Below, in pieces: positions 47,075 to 56,055 of a stretch of DNA of 64,000 bases. The stretch spans positions 1-64,000 of the forward strand of contig NZ_JAACYS010000003.1 of the NCBI RefSeq assembly GCF_009996845.1, in the 5' to 3' direction. Source of the stretch: Pallidibacillus pasinlerensis. Lineage in GTDB: Bacteria; Bacillota; Bacilli; Bacillales; Caldibacillaceae. Below the pieces are notes generated by a model. The model had not been told where the DNA came from and did not search any database. It was given only the letters and a program-made list of their open reading frames with translations. The number at the start of each line of letters is the position of its first letter. Positions within the stretch are counted from its first letter, which is position 1. Position numbers and translations under genes: made by a program.

Positions 47075-47116
47075 AAGAGTTTCTTTTTTACATCAGTAGA
47101 AGAGAAACTCTTTTTA
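47075..47116 (+). terminator. Terminator of the ypjD-birA cluster
   Basis: AGAGTTTCTT pairs with AAGAGAAACTCT (one bulge) across TTTTACATCAGTAG and is followed by TTTTT. Confidence 0.82.
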
Positions 47117-47144
47117 TATTTATAGAATTTTTTTATAAAAATAC

Positions 47145-47173
47145 TATTCAGCCATTTTGAATTTTGCTATAAT
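47145..47173 (+). promoter_or_regulatory. Promoter of the panBCD leader
   Basis: A consensus -10 TATAAT at 47168-47173 is preceded by TGC (extended -10). The -35 at 47145-47150 (TATTCA) is weak. The predicted transcript starts right before the structured leader. Confidence 0.62.
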
Positions 47174-47175
47174 GT

Positions 47176-47300
47176 GAATTGGAGCTGCACCGATATGGGC
47201 GGTATCTAGACGGTTCAATTTTTAAAAATAATAAAAGAATCTGCCTGTAGCCTATTTGGACCGGGACGGAGGGATGAAACGAAAGATTTTACAAGGGCAG
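47176..47300 (+). ncRNA. Structured panBCD 5' leader, candidate tandem pan motif
   Basis: Two successive stem-loops occupy the leader. The first pairs AATTG 47177-47181 with CAATT 47216-47220, ACC/GGT inside that, and GATA 47192-47195 with TATC 47203-47206, leaving bulged bases. The second is closed by CTGCCT 47241-47246 and GGGCAG 47295-47300 and contains a similar ACCG-GGACGG core. The pan RNA motif is known upstream of pantothenate genes in Firmicutes, often in tandem, as hairpins with bulged A residues. I assign it from context and form, not by a covariance search. Confidence 0.55.
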
Positions 47301-47391
47301 GGGACTGCTCTCATACGATAAAAAGCATTTCTAGTTTATTCATAATCTTAAATTTACTAGATAATGCTTTTTGTATGGGAGCGTCCCTTTT
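47301..47391 (+). terminator. Long attenuator-type hairpin before panB
   Basis: GGGAC 47301-47305 pairs with GTCCC 47382-47386; GCTCTCATAC pairs with GTATGGGAGC with one G-U; AAAAAGCATT pairs with AATGCTTTTT; CTAGT pairs with ACTAG. The stem is about 35 bp around an AT-rich loop and ends in TTTTT. It lies between the leader hairpins and panB, so it could be a regulated terminator. Confidence 0.8.
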
Positions 47392-47447
47392 TGATGCACT
47401 TTTTCTTGTTTCATTACCTCTTAATATTATATGAGAGGAGAATATTT

Positions 47448-48290
47448 ATGAAACAAACAACTGATTTTTACCAAATGAAAGAAAGAAATGAAAAAATTAC
47501 GATGATTACTGCTTATGATTATCCATCGGCAAAACTGGCTGAGCAAGCAGGAATTGATATGATTTTAGTCGGGGATTCTTTAGGTATGGTAATGCTAGGG
47601 TACGATTCTACTATCCAAGTAACCCTAGATGATATGATTCATCATACAAAGGCAGTAAAAAGAGGAGCAATCGATACATTTATCGTGGCAGATCTTCCAT
47701 TCGCTACTTACCATAGTAGCCGAGAAGAAACGGTTAGAAATGCCGCAAAGTTAATGCAAGAAGGTGGAGCCCATGCAGTAAAGCTTGAAGGAGCGGAAGA
47801 CATTATCTTAGAACATATCGAAGCGTTAAAGGTTGCAGGAATACCGGTTGTAGCTCATATCGGCTTAACTCCACAATCTGTTGCTGTTATTGGTGGTTAT
47901 AAAGTTCAAGGTAAATCTGTAGAGGCTGCACAGAAACTTATTGAAGAAGCGAAAAAATGTGAAAAAGCAGGGGCTTTTGCAATCGTATTAGAATGTGTTC
48001 CACGCCAATTAGCTGAAGAAATTACGAAACAATTAACGATTCCAGTGATTGGCATTGGTGCCGGACCAAATTGTGATGGCCAAGTTTTAGTTTATCATGA
48101 TTTACTTGGTTATGGTGTCGAGCGCCTTCCAAAGTTTGTTAAACAATATGTTAATATTCAAGAGGATATCGTTTCTGGAATTCAGGCATACATTAATGAA
48201 GTTAAAACTGGTGTTTTTCCAGATGAAAAGACTAGCTACACAATGAAAGATGGCGTACTTGAAAGTTTATACGGAGGCATTAAAGGATGA
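47448..48290 (+). CDS. panB: 3-methyl-2-oxobutanoate hydroxymethyltransferase
   Basis: The 280-residue enzyme makes ketopantoate, the first committed step to pantothenate and coenzyme [31 protein letters not shown] type blocks near residues 20-50, with the metal-binding aspartate in VGDSL, and [20 protein letters not shown] near 200 are intact. ATG 47448 follows GAGAGGAG; an open frame extends upstream only into the leader hairpin. It overlaps panC by four bases. Confidence 0.96.
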   Translation: MKQTTDFYQMKERNEKITMITAYDYPSAKLAEQAGIDMILVGDSLGMVMLGYDSTIQVTLDDMIHHTKAVKRGAIDTFIVADLPFATYHSSREETVRNAAKLMQEGGAHAVKLEGAEDIILEHIEALKVAGIPVVAHIGLTPQSVAVIGGYKVQGKSVEAAQKLIEEAKKCEKAGAFAIVLECVPRQLAEEITKQLTIPVIGIGAGPNCDGQVLVYHDLLGYGVERLPKFVKQYVNIQEDIVSGIQAYINEVKTGVFPDEKTSYTMKDGVLESLYGGIKG

Positions 48291-49138
48291 TCACTGTTAT
48301 TGAAACTGTTAAAGAAATGCAAAATATAAGTAGCAAATTAATAATATCTGGAGAAACGATAGGTTATGTTCCAACAATGGGTTATTTACATGAAGGACAT
48401 TTAACCTTAATAAAGAAAGCACGCAAAGAAAATTCTAAAGTGATAATCAGTATTTTCGTTAACCCACTGCAATTTGGACCAAACGAAGATTATGAAACGT
48501 ATCCGAGAAATTTTGCAAGAGATAAAAAGTTAGCAAGTGAAGCCGGGGTAGATTATATTTTTTACCCCTCTGTACAAGAAATGTATCCTACTGAAATGAC
48601 GACAAATTTAACAGTTACAAAAAGAACAGACGTTTTATGTGGTAAAAATCGGATAGGTCATTTCGATGGCGTAGCAACTGTGTTGTTAAAGTTATTTTCA
48701 ATAATCCGTCCAAATCGAGTTTATTTCGGTTTAAAGGATGCCCAACAAGTGGCTGTAGTTGATGGCTTAATTCAAGATTTCAATTTACCAATTGAACTTT
48801 GTCCTGTAGAAACTGTCCGCGAAGAAGATGGACTGGCGAAAAGTTCCCGTAATGTTAATTTAACGATGCCTGAAAGAGAGGAAGCATCATATTTATATAA
48901 ATCGTTACTAGAAGGGAAAAGGTTAATTGAATCTGGTGAACGTAATCCAGATGTTGTCATTGCAGCAATGAATGAGTATTTGAAAGAACACATTTCAGGG
49001 GAAGTTGAATACGTAGAAATTCATTCATTCCCATCGTTACTTCCATTAAGACAACTGGAAGGAAAAATAATCATTGCTCTTGCAGTAAAATATTCAAAAG
49101 CAAGATTGATCGATAATATCATTTTAAATGTAACGTGA
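48287..49138 (+). CDS. panC: Pantothenate synthetase
   Basis: The 283-residue ATP-dependent ligase joins pantoate and beta-alanine. The HIGH-type motif lies in [13 protein letters not shown] near residues 29-41, [18 protein letters not shown] near 58-75, and the KMSKS-equivalent SSRNVNLT near 185. [12 protein letters not shown] near 122 is also diagnostic. The start overlaps panB (ATGA), so the genes are translationally coupled. Confidence 0.96.
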   Translation: MITVIETVKEMQNISSKLIISGETIGYVPTMGYLHEGHLTLIKKARKENSKVIISIFVNPLQFGPNEDYETYPRNFARDKKLASEAGVDYIFYPSVQEMYPTEMTTNLTVTKRTDVLCGKNRIGHFDGVATVLLKLFSIIRPNRVYFGLKDAQQVAVVDGLIQDFNLPIELCPVETVREEDGLAKSSRNVNLTMPEREEASYLYKSLLEGKRLIESGERNPDVVIAAMNEYLKEHISGEVEYVEIHSFPSLLPLRQLEGKIIIALAVKYSKARLIDNIILNVT

Positions 49139-49164
49139 ATTTACTCAATAAAAGGTGGTTAATA

Positions 49165-49554
49165 ATGTATCGAACAATGATGAAGGGGAAACTCCATCGT
49201 GCTCGAGTAACAGAAGCGAATTTAAATTATGTAGGTAGTATTACAATCGATGAAAACTTACTTGATGCCGTAGACATGTTACCAAATGAAAAAGTACAAA
49301 TTGTAAATAATAACAATGGAGCCCGATTGGAGACATATATTATTCCTGGAAAAAGAGGTAGTGGTGTAGTTTGTTTAAATGGAGCAGCCGCCCGTCTCGT
49401 TCAACCAGGAGATGTTATCATTATTATTTCTTACTGCATGATTGAAGAAGCAAAAGCGAAATATCATCAACCAAAAATTGCAGTATTAGATGAAGAAAAT
49501 AAAATTGTTGAAATGATTGAATCAGAACCTGAAACATACATCTTAAATTCATAA
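49165..49554 (+). CDS. panD: Aspartate 1-decarboxylase (pyruvoyl enzyme)
   Basis: The 129-residue proenzyme makes beta-alanine for PanC. Self-cleavage occurs at G24-S25 in NYVGSITID, giving the pyruvoyl group, and the active-site [15 protein letters not shown] block is near residue 75-90. [13 protein letters not shown] is the standard N-terminus. ATG 49165 follows AAAGGTGG at six bases; the open frame before it overlaps panC. It ends the panBCD operon. Confidence 0.96.
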   Translation: MYRTMMKGKLHRARVTEANLNYVGSITIDENLLDAVDMLPNEKVQIVNNNNGARLETYIIPGKRGSGVVCLNGAAARLVQPGDVIIIISYCMIEEAKAKYHQPKIAVLDEENKIVEMIESEPETYILNS

Positions 49555-49581
49555 TGAAACTTAGATGAAAATAGTTCTGAA

Positions 49582-49629
49582 TAGACATTTAATCATTCTT
49601 TTAATAGATTTGATTAAATGTCTTTTTTA
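49582..49629 (+). terminator. Terminator of panBCD
   Basis: AGACATTTAATCA at 49582-49594 pairs perfectly with TGATTAAATGTCT at 49611-49623, followed by TTTTTT. Confidence 0.9.
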
Positions 49630-49830
49630 TGTATTTTTCTGATTGTATTAAATGCATAATTTATATAGCTTTACTTTTCGATAATCAATAAATATGATAA
49701 TGTTTCTATAGTTAACAAATTATATATATTGGATATATTTAAACATGAAGATTGTTGATTTAGTTAAGATGGATGTTACCGCGATTAAATCAAACAATAG
49801 GTTTGCTTTTAGAATTATGAGGTGTTTAAT

Positions 49831-52578
49831 TTGAATAAATTCGTAATTGTTGATATTGAGACAACAGGTCACTCACCAAAAAAAGGCGATCGTATTATAC
49901 AATTTGCTGGTGTTGTCATTGAAAATGAAAAAATTGTTGATATATATACTACATACATCAATCCTGAGATTCCAATTTCTCCATTTATTACCGAATTAAC
50001 TGGAATTGATAATGAACAAGTAGCAACAGCACCATTGTTTCATGAAGTGGCAGAAGATATTATTCAATTATTAGATGGTGCTTGTTTTGTCGCTCATAAT
50101 GTTCATTTTGATTACACATTTTTACAGGAACAATTAGAAATAAATAACTTTCCACTACTTAATTGTCCGCTTCTTGACACGGTTGAAATGACTAGGATTT
50201 TTATGCCAACAATCGAAAGTTTAAAGCTTAACGATATTGCTACTTTTGCCGGTTTCGACCATGATAGGCCACATCAAGCGGATAGTGATGCATTTGTTAC
50301 TGCAGAATGGTTTTTAACTTTACTACAAAAAATAAATACTTTTCCAAAAAGGACAATCAATCAATTACGTAAATATTCGAAAGGTTTACGGACGAATCTT
50401 TATGAAATATTAGACGAAATTTACGAGAAGAAAACTGAAACAAAAGAGAAGTTTCCAGAACACCTGGAAATTTATCGAGGAATCGTATATAAGAAGCAAA
50501 AATTAATTGATAATCAATCTGAACAAATTATCGATGGAAATCAAGAATATGATTTAGAAGATTTTATTAATAAGGATAAACTACGGGCGGAACAATGGAA
50601 TTTAGTTGAATACATATATAAATGTCTCAGTGATGGTGAGCTTTCTTTAGTTGAGGCAGATTTGACACAAAAAAAAGAGTTATCATACTTATTAGCTGCT
50701 ACCGCTCTATCGATAATAAAACAAGAACCGGTTGTAGTTTCTCTTGCGACAATCGGCAATCAACAAATGGTAGTTGATGAAGTACTACCACAATTAAAGT
50801 CGATTTTAAAAGTTCCAATCCATGTTCAGTTGTTAAAAGGTAAACAACAATATTTAAACTTATGGAAGTTCGAAAGAGTATTAAAAGATGAAAATCAAAA
50901 TTACGACGAAATAATAACGAAGATGCAAATGCTCGTTTGGCTAACGGAAACTGAAACTGGAGATGTTAGTGAAATTAATTTATCTAGTGCCGGCATACAA
51001 TTTTTGAAAAAAATTTCTGATATAACTATTGCAGAGGCAGATCACAACAATCCGTGGAAAAACCGTGATTTTTATAAAAATGCTATAAACAATGCTCAAC
51101 ACGCCCAGGTTATACTAACTAATCATCACTTTTTAATGGCTAACCGGTCCAAAGTGTTGCCAAATGTTAATATGAATTACTGCATTATTGACGATGCTCA
51201 CCTCTTTGAAAAAAATGCCGAAAAATATTTTGGCAAAAGATTAAGTTATTCATCATTAAAATTTTATCTTAACCAACTTGGAAGTCCTGAACAGTTAAAA
51301 CTAGTTGGTAAAATTGAAAAATTAATTAAAGATAAAAGTATTTACACAAAAGAATCGACACTGATGATTCAGAACTATTTACAAGACTTTTCAGAAAAAG
51401 GCGAGGAATTCTTCCAATTATGTTATCATCTATTGAAAACTTCAAAAAAGGATTCGGAACAGGGAAAAATTAGCCTTCAAATTGAAATTCATGAAAATGA
51501 TAGTCTGTTATACTGCTGGGAACGGTTTTATGATGCATACTTAAATATACATCAAGCATTTTATCAACGATTATTGGCTTTGCTTGACAATTATCAAAAT
51601 ATGACAGATCAAGAAAAATTATTAGTTGAAGATTTTGCTTTTTTAATAAAACAATTAACACAAATAAGTGACATGCAACAGGAATTTACTATGGAAGATG
51701 TAAAAAACATAATTTGGTTAGAGGCGGATTTAAAAAGCCCTCAATCAACAATTGTGTGGAAGAGTTTACCTGTTGATATTCACGAACAACTGGCTGATTT
51801 TTATTTATCGAAAAAAGCCGTTTTATTTATCTCACATTCATTAACGATAAAAAATTCATTTGCCTATACGAGTGAACAATTGGGACTCGATTCATTTCCA
51901 TACGTTTCGAAACAATTTCAAACAAATATAAATAAAGAAGTAAGTGTGCATCTGTATGCGATGAATGACATTCCCAATATTTTAGAAGTATCGGAGGAAG
52001 AATTTATTGAAATCATTAGCAATCATATTATAGCCATTGCACAAACTGTTCAAGGGAAACTTTTCATAACTTTTAGCTCTTATGAAATGTTAAAAAAAGC
52101 TTATAATTTGATTAAGGACAGTGAATTATTAGATGAGTTTGTGCTTCTTGCACAAGGGGTTTCTGGTGGAAGTGTGCATCGATTAGCTAAACAATTTAAT
52201 CGTTTTGAAAAAGCGTTGTTTTTCAGTACTACATCCCACATAGAAACCTTGCAGCTAGAAGGAAAAATAGATGCAATGATTGTCGTTCGGCTACCATTTG
52301 CATCACCTAATGAACCTGTTTTTGCTAATCGATTAAAAGTAATTAAGAGTAAAGGAAAAAGTCCGTTTTATGAATTGTCTTTACCAGATGCGATTTTACG
52401 TTTTAAACATAGTTATATAAAATATTTAAAATTAAATCATACAAAGGGATTTTTCATTGTCTTTGATAAAAGAATTTTTGACAGTAAATATGGTCCAGCT
52501 TTTATCGATTCACTTCCAACAGTTTCGATGAATATTGTAGATTTACCAGAACTTTGTCAATGTTTAGAGGACGTATAA
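49831..52578 (+). CDS. dinG: DinG-family 3'-5' exonuclease with degenerate helicase domain
   Basis: The 915-residue protein fuses an N-terminal DEDDh exonuclease with an XPD/DinG-like helicase region, as in other Firmicutes. Exonuclease residues are intact: VDIETTG (D8, E10), HNVHFDYTFL (D94), and H148/D153 in HQADSDAF. In the helicase part the expected Walker A EAGTGTGKS reads EADLTQKKE (near 275-283), the DEAH box reads DDAH (454-457), and motif VI lacks the QGxGRxIR arginines. No iron-sulfur cysteine set is seen. S. aureus DinG is a nuclease, not a helicase, but retains ATPase; this protein seems to have lost ATP binding too. TTG 49831 lies six bases after GAGGTG. Confidence 0.88.
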   Translation: MNKFVIVDIETTGHSPKKGDRIIQFAGVVIENEKIVDIYTTYINPEIPISPFITELTGIDNEQVATAPLFHEVAEDIIQLLDGACFVAHNVHFDYTFLQEQLEINNFPLLNCPLLDTVEMTRIFMPTIESLKLNDIATFAGFDHDRPHQADSDAFVTAEWFLTLLQKINTFPKRTINQLRKYSKGLRTNLYEILDEIYEKKTETKEKFPEHLEIYRGIVYKKQKLIDNQSEQIIDGNQEYDLEDFINKDKLRAEQWNLVEYIYKCLSDGELSLVEADLTQKKELSYLLAATALSIIKQEPVVVSLATIGNQQMVVDEVLPQLKSILKVPIHVQLLKGKQQYLNLWKFERVLKDENQNYDEIITKMQMLVWLTETETGDVSEINLSSAGIQFLKKISDITIAEADHNNPWKNRDFYKNAINNAQHAQVILTNHHFLMANRSKVLPNVNMNYCIIDDAHLFEKNAEKYFGKRLSYSSLKFYLNQLGSPEQLKLVGKIEKLIKDKSIYTKESTLMIQNYLQDFSEKGEEFFQLCYHLLKTSKKDSEQGKISLQIEIHENDSLLYCWERFYDAYLNIHQAFYQRLLALLDNYQNMTDQEKLLVEDFAFLIKQLTQISDMQQEFTMEDVKNIIWLEADLKSPQSTIVWKSLPVDIHEQLADFYLSKKAVLFISHSLTIKNSFAYTSEQLGLDSFPYVSKQFQTNINKEVSVHLYAMNDIPNILEVSEEEFIEIISNHIIAIAQTVQGKLFITFSSYEMLKKAYNLIKDSELLDEFVLLAQGVSGGSVHRLAKQFNRFEKALFFSTTSHIETLQLEGKIDAMIVVRLPFASPNEPVFANRLKVIKSKGKSPFYELSLPDAILRFKHSYIKYLKLNHTKGFFIVFDKRIFDSKYGPAFIDSLPTVSMNIVDLPELCQCLEDV

Positions 52579-52651
52579 AACCTTACACAGGATTGTCATA
52601 AATATATCTTTTTTTATATTGAAATTTTTCCGATATTATTGTAAAAATGTA

Positions 52652-52680
52652 TTATCTTTTATCGGTTTTGTTGGTATAAT
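52652..52680 (+). promoter_or_regulatory. Putative promoter of ypmB-aspB
   Basis: A perfect TATAAT at 52675-52680 is preceded by TGG (extended -10); the -35 region TTATCT at 52652-52657 is weak with a 17-base spacer. Confidence 0.55.
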
Positions 52681-52726
52681 GGAGAAAAAATTTTTTATAT
52701 GATAGATGAAAGAAAAGGAGTGTAGT

Positions 52727-53224
52727 ATGAAAAAGGGGTTACTAATCAGTATATTTTCACTATTAATTTTAATAATTATTGGTTCTGTAATTATATATTT
52801 TTCATCAACATCACCGATCAAGAGGGGAGAAGAGACTGCTGTTGAACGAGCAAAAGCAGAAACAGATTTAACAGAAGTAAATTCAATTGAGTGGTTTCAT
52901 TATCTCGACAAGTATTATGTAATTACAGGAAAGAATGATAATGGTGAAAAAATTCATGTTTGGGTGCCTGAAGATGATAAAAAGGAAGTTTTAGTTAAAA
53001 ATGCTAAAGAAGGATTATCAGAAGAAGAGGTCATTCACATAATTCAAAATGGATTAGATGATTTTTCTTCAGAAAAACGTCCGAAAAAAATTATAAGTAT
53101 TAAATTAGGTATGGTTGAAGATGCTCCAGCCTATGAAATCACATATAAAGACCGAAAAAATCGTCATAGTATATTATATTTAGATTTTTACAATGGTGAT
53201 TGGTATCGAGTATACAATTTATAG
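52727..53224 (+). CDS. ypmB: YpmB family membrane-anchored protein with PepSY-like domains
   Basis: The 165-residue protein has an N-terminal membrane anchor at residues 4-24 and an outer part formed of two PepSY-like modules (ERAKAETDLTEVNSIEWFHYLDKYYVI and LSEEEVIHIIQNG). It matches YpmB, which stands before aspB in Bacillus. AAAAGGAG precedes ATG 52727. The small ypmA gene found before it in B. subtilis is not present. Function is unknown. Confidence 0.84.
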   Translation: MKKGLLISIFSLLILIIIGSVIIYFSSTSPIKRGEETAVERAKAETDLTEVNSIEWFHYLDKYYVITGKNDNGEKIHVWVPEDDKKEVLVKNAKEGLSEEEVIHIIQNGLDDFSSEKRPKKIISIKLGMVEDAPAYEITYKDRKNRHSILYLDFYNGDWYRVYNL

Positions 53225-53271
53225 ATAAAATTTGTCTAATTCGGTTAAATCCGACGAGGAGGATATAAAAA

Positions 53272-54459
53272 ATGGATTTAGCAAACAGAACAAAAACATT
53301 AACACCTTCAGCAACATTAGCAATTACAGCGATGGCAAAAGAATTGAAAGCAAGTGGAGTTGACGTCATTGGCTTAGGAGCTGGAGAACCTGACTTTAAT
53401 ACACCAGATCATATTATTGAGGCAGCTTATCAAGCGTTATTAAATGGTAAAACAAAATATACAGCTACAGGTGGAATAGAAGAATTAAAACGAGCTGTAT
53501 GTGATAAATTGTTAAAAGATCAAGGATTGACATATGAAACTTCTGAAATCATTGTAACAAATGGAGCAAAACATGCACTTTACACATTATTCCAAGCTTT
53601 GTTAAATGAAGGCGATGAAGTGATTGTTATTGCGCCTTATTGGGTAAGTTACACGGAACAAATTAAATTAGCTGGTGGAGTTCCTGTTATTATTGAAACA
53701 ACTGAGGAAAATGAATTTAAACTCACGGCAAGTCAATTGGAAGGGGCTGTGACAAGTAAAACAAAAGCAATTATTATCAATTCACCATCAAATCCAACGG
53801 GAATGTGTTATTCTGAAAGGGAACTACTTGAAATTGGAAGTATTTGTTTGAAACATAACATTACAATTGTTTCCGATGAAATTTATGAAAAATTAGTTTA
53901 TGATGGTCAAAAACATGTTTCTATCGCCCAGCTTTCAGAGGAGTTAAAACAAATTACGGTAATCATAAATGGTTTATCAAAAGCATATTCAATGACTGGA
54001 TGGAGAATTGGTTATGCGGCAGGTAATAAAGAATTAATTAAACAGATGACCTCGATTGCTAGTCATAGCACATCTAACCCTACTACGCCAAGCCAATATG
54101 GAGCCCTTGCAGCATTCAATGGTCCACAAGATGTTGTTGAGGAAATGCGTATTCAATTTGAAAAACGATTAAATATGTTTCACGAAGCCCTTGTCAATAT
54201 ACCAGGTTTCACTTGCTTGAAACCAAAAGGAGCATTCTACCTATTTCCAAATGTAAAAGAAGCAGCAAAATTATGCGGATACAGTACTGTAGATGAATTT
54301 GCTAAAGCTCTTTTATCAGAGGCTCATGTTGCTGTCGTACCTGGTGCAGGATTCGGAGCACCTGATTACATTCGTGTATCATATGCTACAAGTGAGGCGG
54401 ATTTAATAGAAGCAGCAAAACGGATTAAAAATTTTGTTGAAGAAAAAATGGCACAATAA
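53272..54459 (+). CDS. aspB: Aspartate aminotransferase (class I, PLP-dependent)
   Basis: The 395-residue enzyme has the fold-type I aminotransferase motifs: GAGEPDFNTPDHI near residue 38, NGAKHALYTLFQA near 98, SPSNPTGMCYS near 170, the PLP lysine in NGLSKAYSMTGWRIGYAAG near 237, and the substrate arginine in YIRVSYATS near 370. It matches AspB of B. subtilis in length and context (ypmB before, asnS after). GAGGAGG precedes the ATG. Confidence 0.94.
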   Translation: MDLANRTKTLTPSATLAITAMAKELKASGVDVIGLGAGEPDFNTPDHIIEAAYQALLNGKTKYTATGGIEELKRAVCDKLLKDQGLTYETSEIIVTNGAKHALYTLFQALLNEGDEVIVIAPYWVSYTEQIKLAGGVPVIIETTEENEFKLTASQLEGAVTSKTKAIIINSPSNPTGMCYSERELLEIGSICLKHNITIVSDEIYEKLVYDGQKHVSIAQLSEELKQITVIINGLSKAYSMTGWRIGYAAGNKELIKQMTSIASHSTSNPTTPSQYGALAAFNGPQDVVEEMRIQFEKRLNMFHEALVNIPGFTCLKPKGAFYLFPNVKEAAKLCGYSTVDEFAKALLSEAHVAVVPGAGFGAPDYIRVSYATSEADLIEAAKRIKNFVEEKMAQ

Positions 54460-54476
54460 TATTTTTGGTCTATCCT

Positions 54477-54545
54477 CTTAAACACTAGTTAGATTTAAAA
54501 TTTACAATCTAATGAAAGTGTTTATGAAGGGTAGACCTTTTTCTA
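54477..54545 (+). terminator. Long terminator of aspB
   Basis: GGTCTATCCT pairs with the GGGTAGACC arm, AAACACT with AGTGTTT and TTAGATT with AATCTAA, forming a stem of about 60 bases overall with minor bulges, followed by TTTTTC. Confidence 0.8.
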
Positions 54546-54581
54546 TTTTATAAAATTATGGGGAATAACTGTTAGTAAACA

Positions 54582-54610
54582 TTGCTTGACTGAAAATTGA
54601 GCGTTATAAT
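54582..54610 (+). promoter_or_regulatory. Putative promoter of asnS
   Basis: TTGCTT at 54582-54587, 17 bases, then a perfect TATAAT at 54605-54610, 44 bases ahead of the start. I saw no T-box leader here. Confidence 0.55.
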
Positions 54611-54654
54611 GTATAAGGACTATTTACGAGTAAATCGTTTTTGGAGGGAATTTT

Positions 54655-55947
54655 GTGAAAACAAGAATTGCTGAAGTTAAAAATTACGTAGGACAAGAAG
54701 TAACCATCGGTGCATGGTTAGCTAATAAGCGTTCTAGCGGTAAAATTGCCTTTTTACAACTTCGAGATGGTTCTGGCTTTATCCAAGGTGTTGTTGTTAA
54801 AGCAGAAGTTTCAGAGGAAGTTTTTAAATTAGCAAAATCAATTACACAAGAATCTTCACTTTATGTAACTGGTATTGTCCGTGAAGATTCCCGTTCACCA
54901 TTTGGATATGAATTAGGAGTTACTAATATTGAGTTAATCCATGAAGCTCACGATTATCCTATTACACCAAAAGAACATGGTACAGAATTTCTAATGGATC
55001 ATCGTCATCTATGGTTACGTTCGAAAAAACAACATGCCAATATGATTATCCGTAATGAGATTATCCGTGCTACATATGAATTTTTCAATAAAGAGGGCTT
55101 TATTAAAATTGACCCGCCAATTTTAACAAGTAGTGCTCCTGAAGGTACTACAGAACTTTTCCATACTAAATATTTTGATGAAGATGCGTTTCTTTCTCAA
55201 AGTGGACAATTGTATATGGAAGCGGCGGCTATGGCCTTTGGAAAAGTGTTCTCCTTCGGACCAACTTTCCGTGCTGAAAAATCAAAAACTCGTCGTCATT
55301 TAATTGAGTTTTGGATGATTGAACCAGAAATGGCATTTACAACACATGAAGAAAGTTTAGAAGTACAAGAACAATATGTATCTTACATTGTTCAATCAGT
55401 CTTGAAAAATTGTGCATTAGAATTACAAACATTAGGCCGTGATACTTCAAAATTAGAAAATGTAAAAGCTCCATTTCCTAGAATTACATATGATGATGCC
55501 ATTAAGTTTTTACATGAACAAGGTTTTGATGATATTGAGTGGGGCGATGATTTCGGGGCTCCACATGAAACTGCAATTGCAAATGCCTATGATAAACCAG
55601 TATTTATCGTTAACTTTCCTAAGGATATTAAACCGTTCTATATGCAGCCACACCCAGACCGAGATGATGTAGTACTATGTGCGGACTTAATTGCTCCAGA
55701 AGGATATGGGGAGATTATCGGTGGTTCAGAACGTATTTATGATTATGAGTTAATGAAAGCTGCCCTTGAAAAGCATAATCTACCATTAGATGCTTATGGT
55801 TGGTATTTAGATTTATGTAAATATGGTGCCGTACCACATTCCGGTTTCGGATTAGGTTTAGAACGTACAGTTGCGTGGATTACTGGTGCAGAACACGTAC
55901 GGGAAACAATCCCATTCCCACGTCTACTAAATCGTCTATTCCCATAA
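54655..55947 (+). CDS. asnS: Asparaginyl-tRNA synthetase
   Basis: The 430-residue class IIb synthetase has an N-terminal OB-fold anticodon-binding domain (residues 1-100) and a catalytic domain with motif 2 ([26 protein letters not shown] near 200-225) and motif 3 ([15 protein letters not shown] near 398-412). The GTG start follows TTGGAGGGAA. It matches AsnS in length and in position after aspB. Confidence 0.96.
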   Translation: MKTRIAEVKNYVGQEVTIGAWLANKRSSGKIAFLQLRDGSGFIQGVVVKAEVSEEVFKLAKSITQESSLYVTGIVREDSRSPFGYELGVTNIELIHEAHDYPITPKEHGTEFLMDHRHLWLRSKKQHANMIIRNEIIRATYEFFNKEGFIKIDPPILTSSAPEGTTELFHTKYFDEDAFLSQSGQLYMEAAAMAFGKVFSFGPTFRAEKSKTRRHLIEFWMIEPEMAFTTHEESLEVQEQYVSYIVQSVLKNCALELQTLGRDTSKLENVKAPFPRITYDDAIKFLHEQGFDDIEWGDDFGAPHETAIANAYDKPVFIVNFPKDIKPFYMQPHPDRDDVVLCADLIAPEGYGEIIGGSERIYDYELMKAALEKHNLPLDAYGWYLDLCKYGAVPHSGFGLGLERTVAWITGAEHVRETIPFPRLLNRLFP

Positions 55948-55988
55948 TGCTGTAGATAATAAAAAATGAGCTGAATAAGCAAAAAATA

Positions 55989-56026
55989 AAGGTGACGGCG
56001 GAAAGCGTCCGTCACCTTATTTTTTT
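55989..56026. repeat. GC-rich element remnant acting as terminator, copy 4
   Basis: AAGGTGACGG at 55989-55998 pairs with CCGTCACCTT ending at 56018, around CGGAAAGCGT, followed by a T-run. The GGCGGAAAGCGTCCG core is that of copies 1 and 2, so only the outer arms and core of the element remain. It lies between convergent asnS and the anti-sigma gene and should terminate transcription in at least the plus direction. Confidence 0.78.
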
Positions 56027-56055
56027 ATGTTGACTAGAGTTTTGTTTTCAATAAC

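Noticed and set aside
47176-47391. T-box leader upstream of panB
   Set aside because: The leader is structured and ends in a terminator, but the T-box signature AGGGTGGNACCGCG is not present and panB is not an amino-acid gene.
52579-52726. A small ypmA gene between dinG and ypmB
   Set aside because: The 148-base gap holds a promoter with an extended -10 but no frame with a ribosome binding site and ypmA-like sequence.
54460-54654. T-box leader upstream of asnS
   Set aside because: Only a long aspB terminator and a plain promoter with a 44-base leader fit in the gap; there is no T-box sequence.
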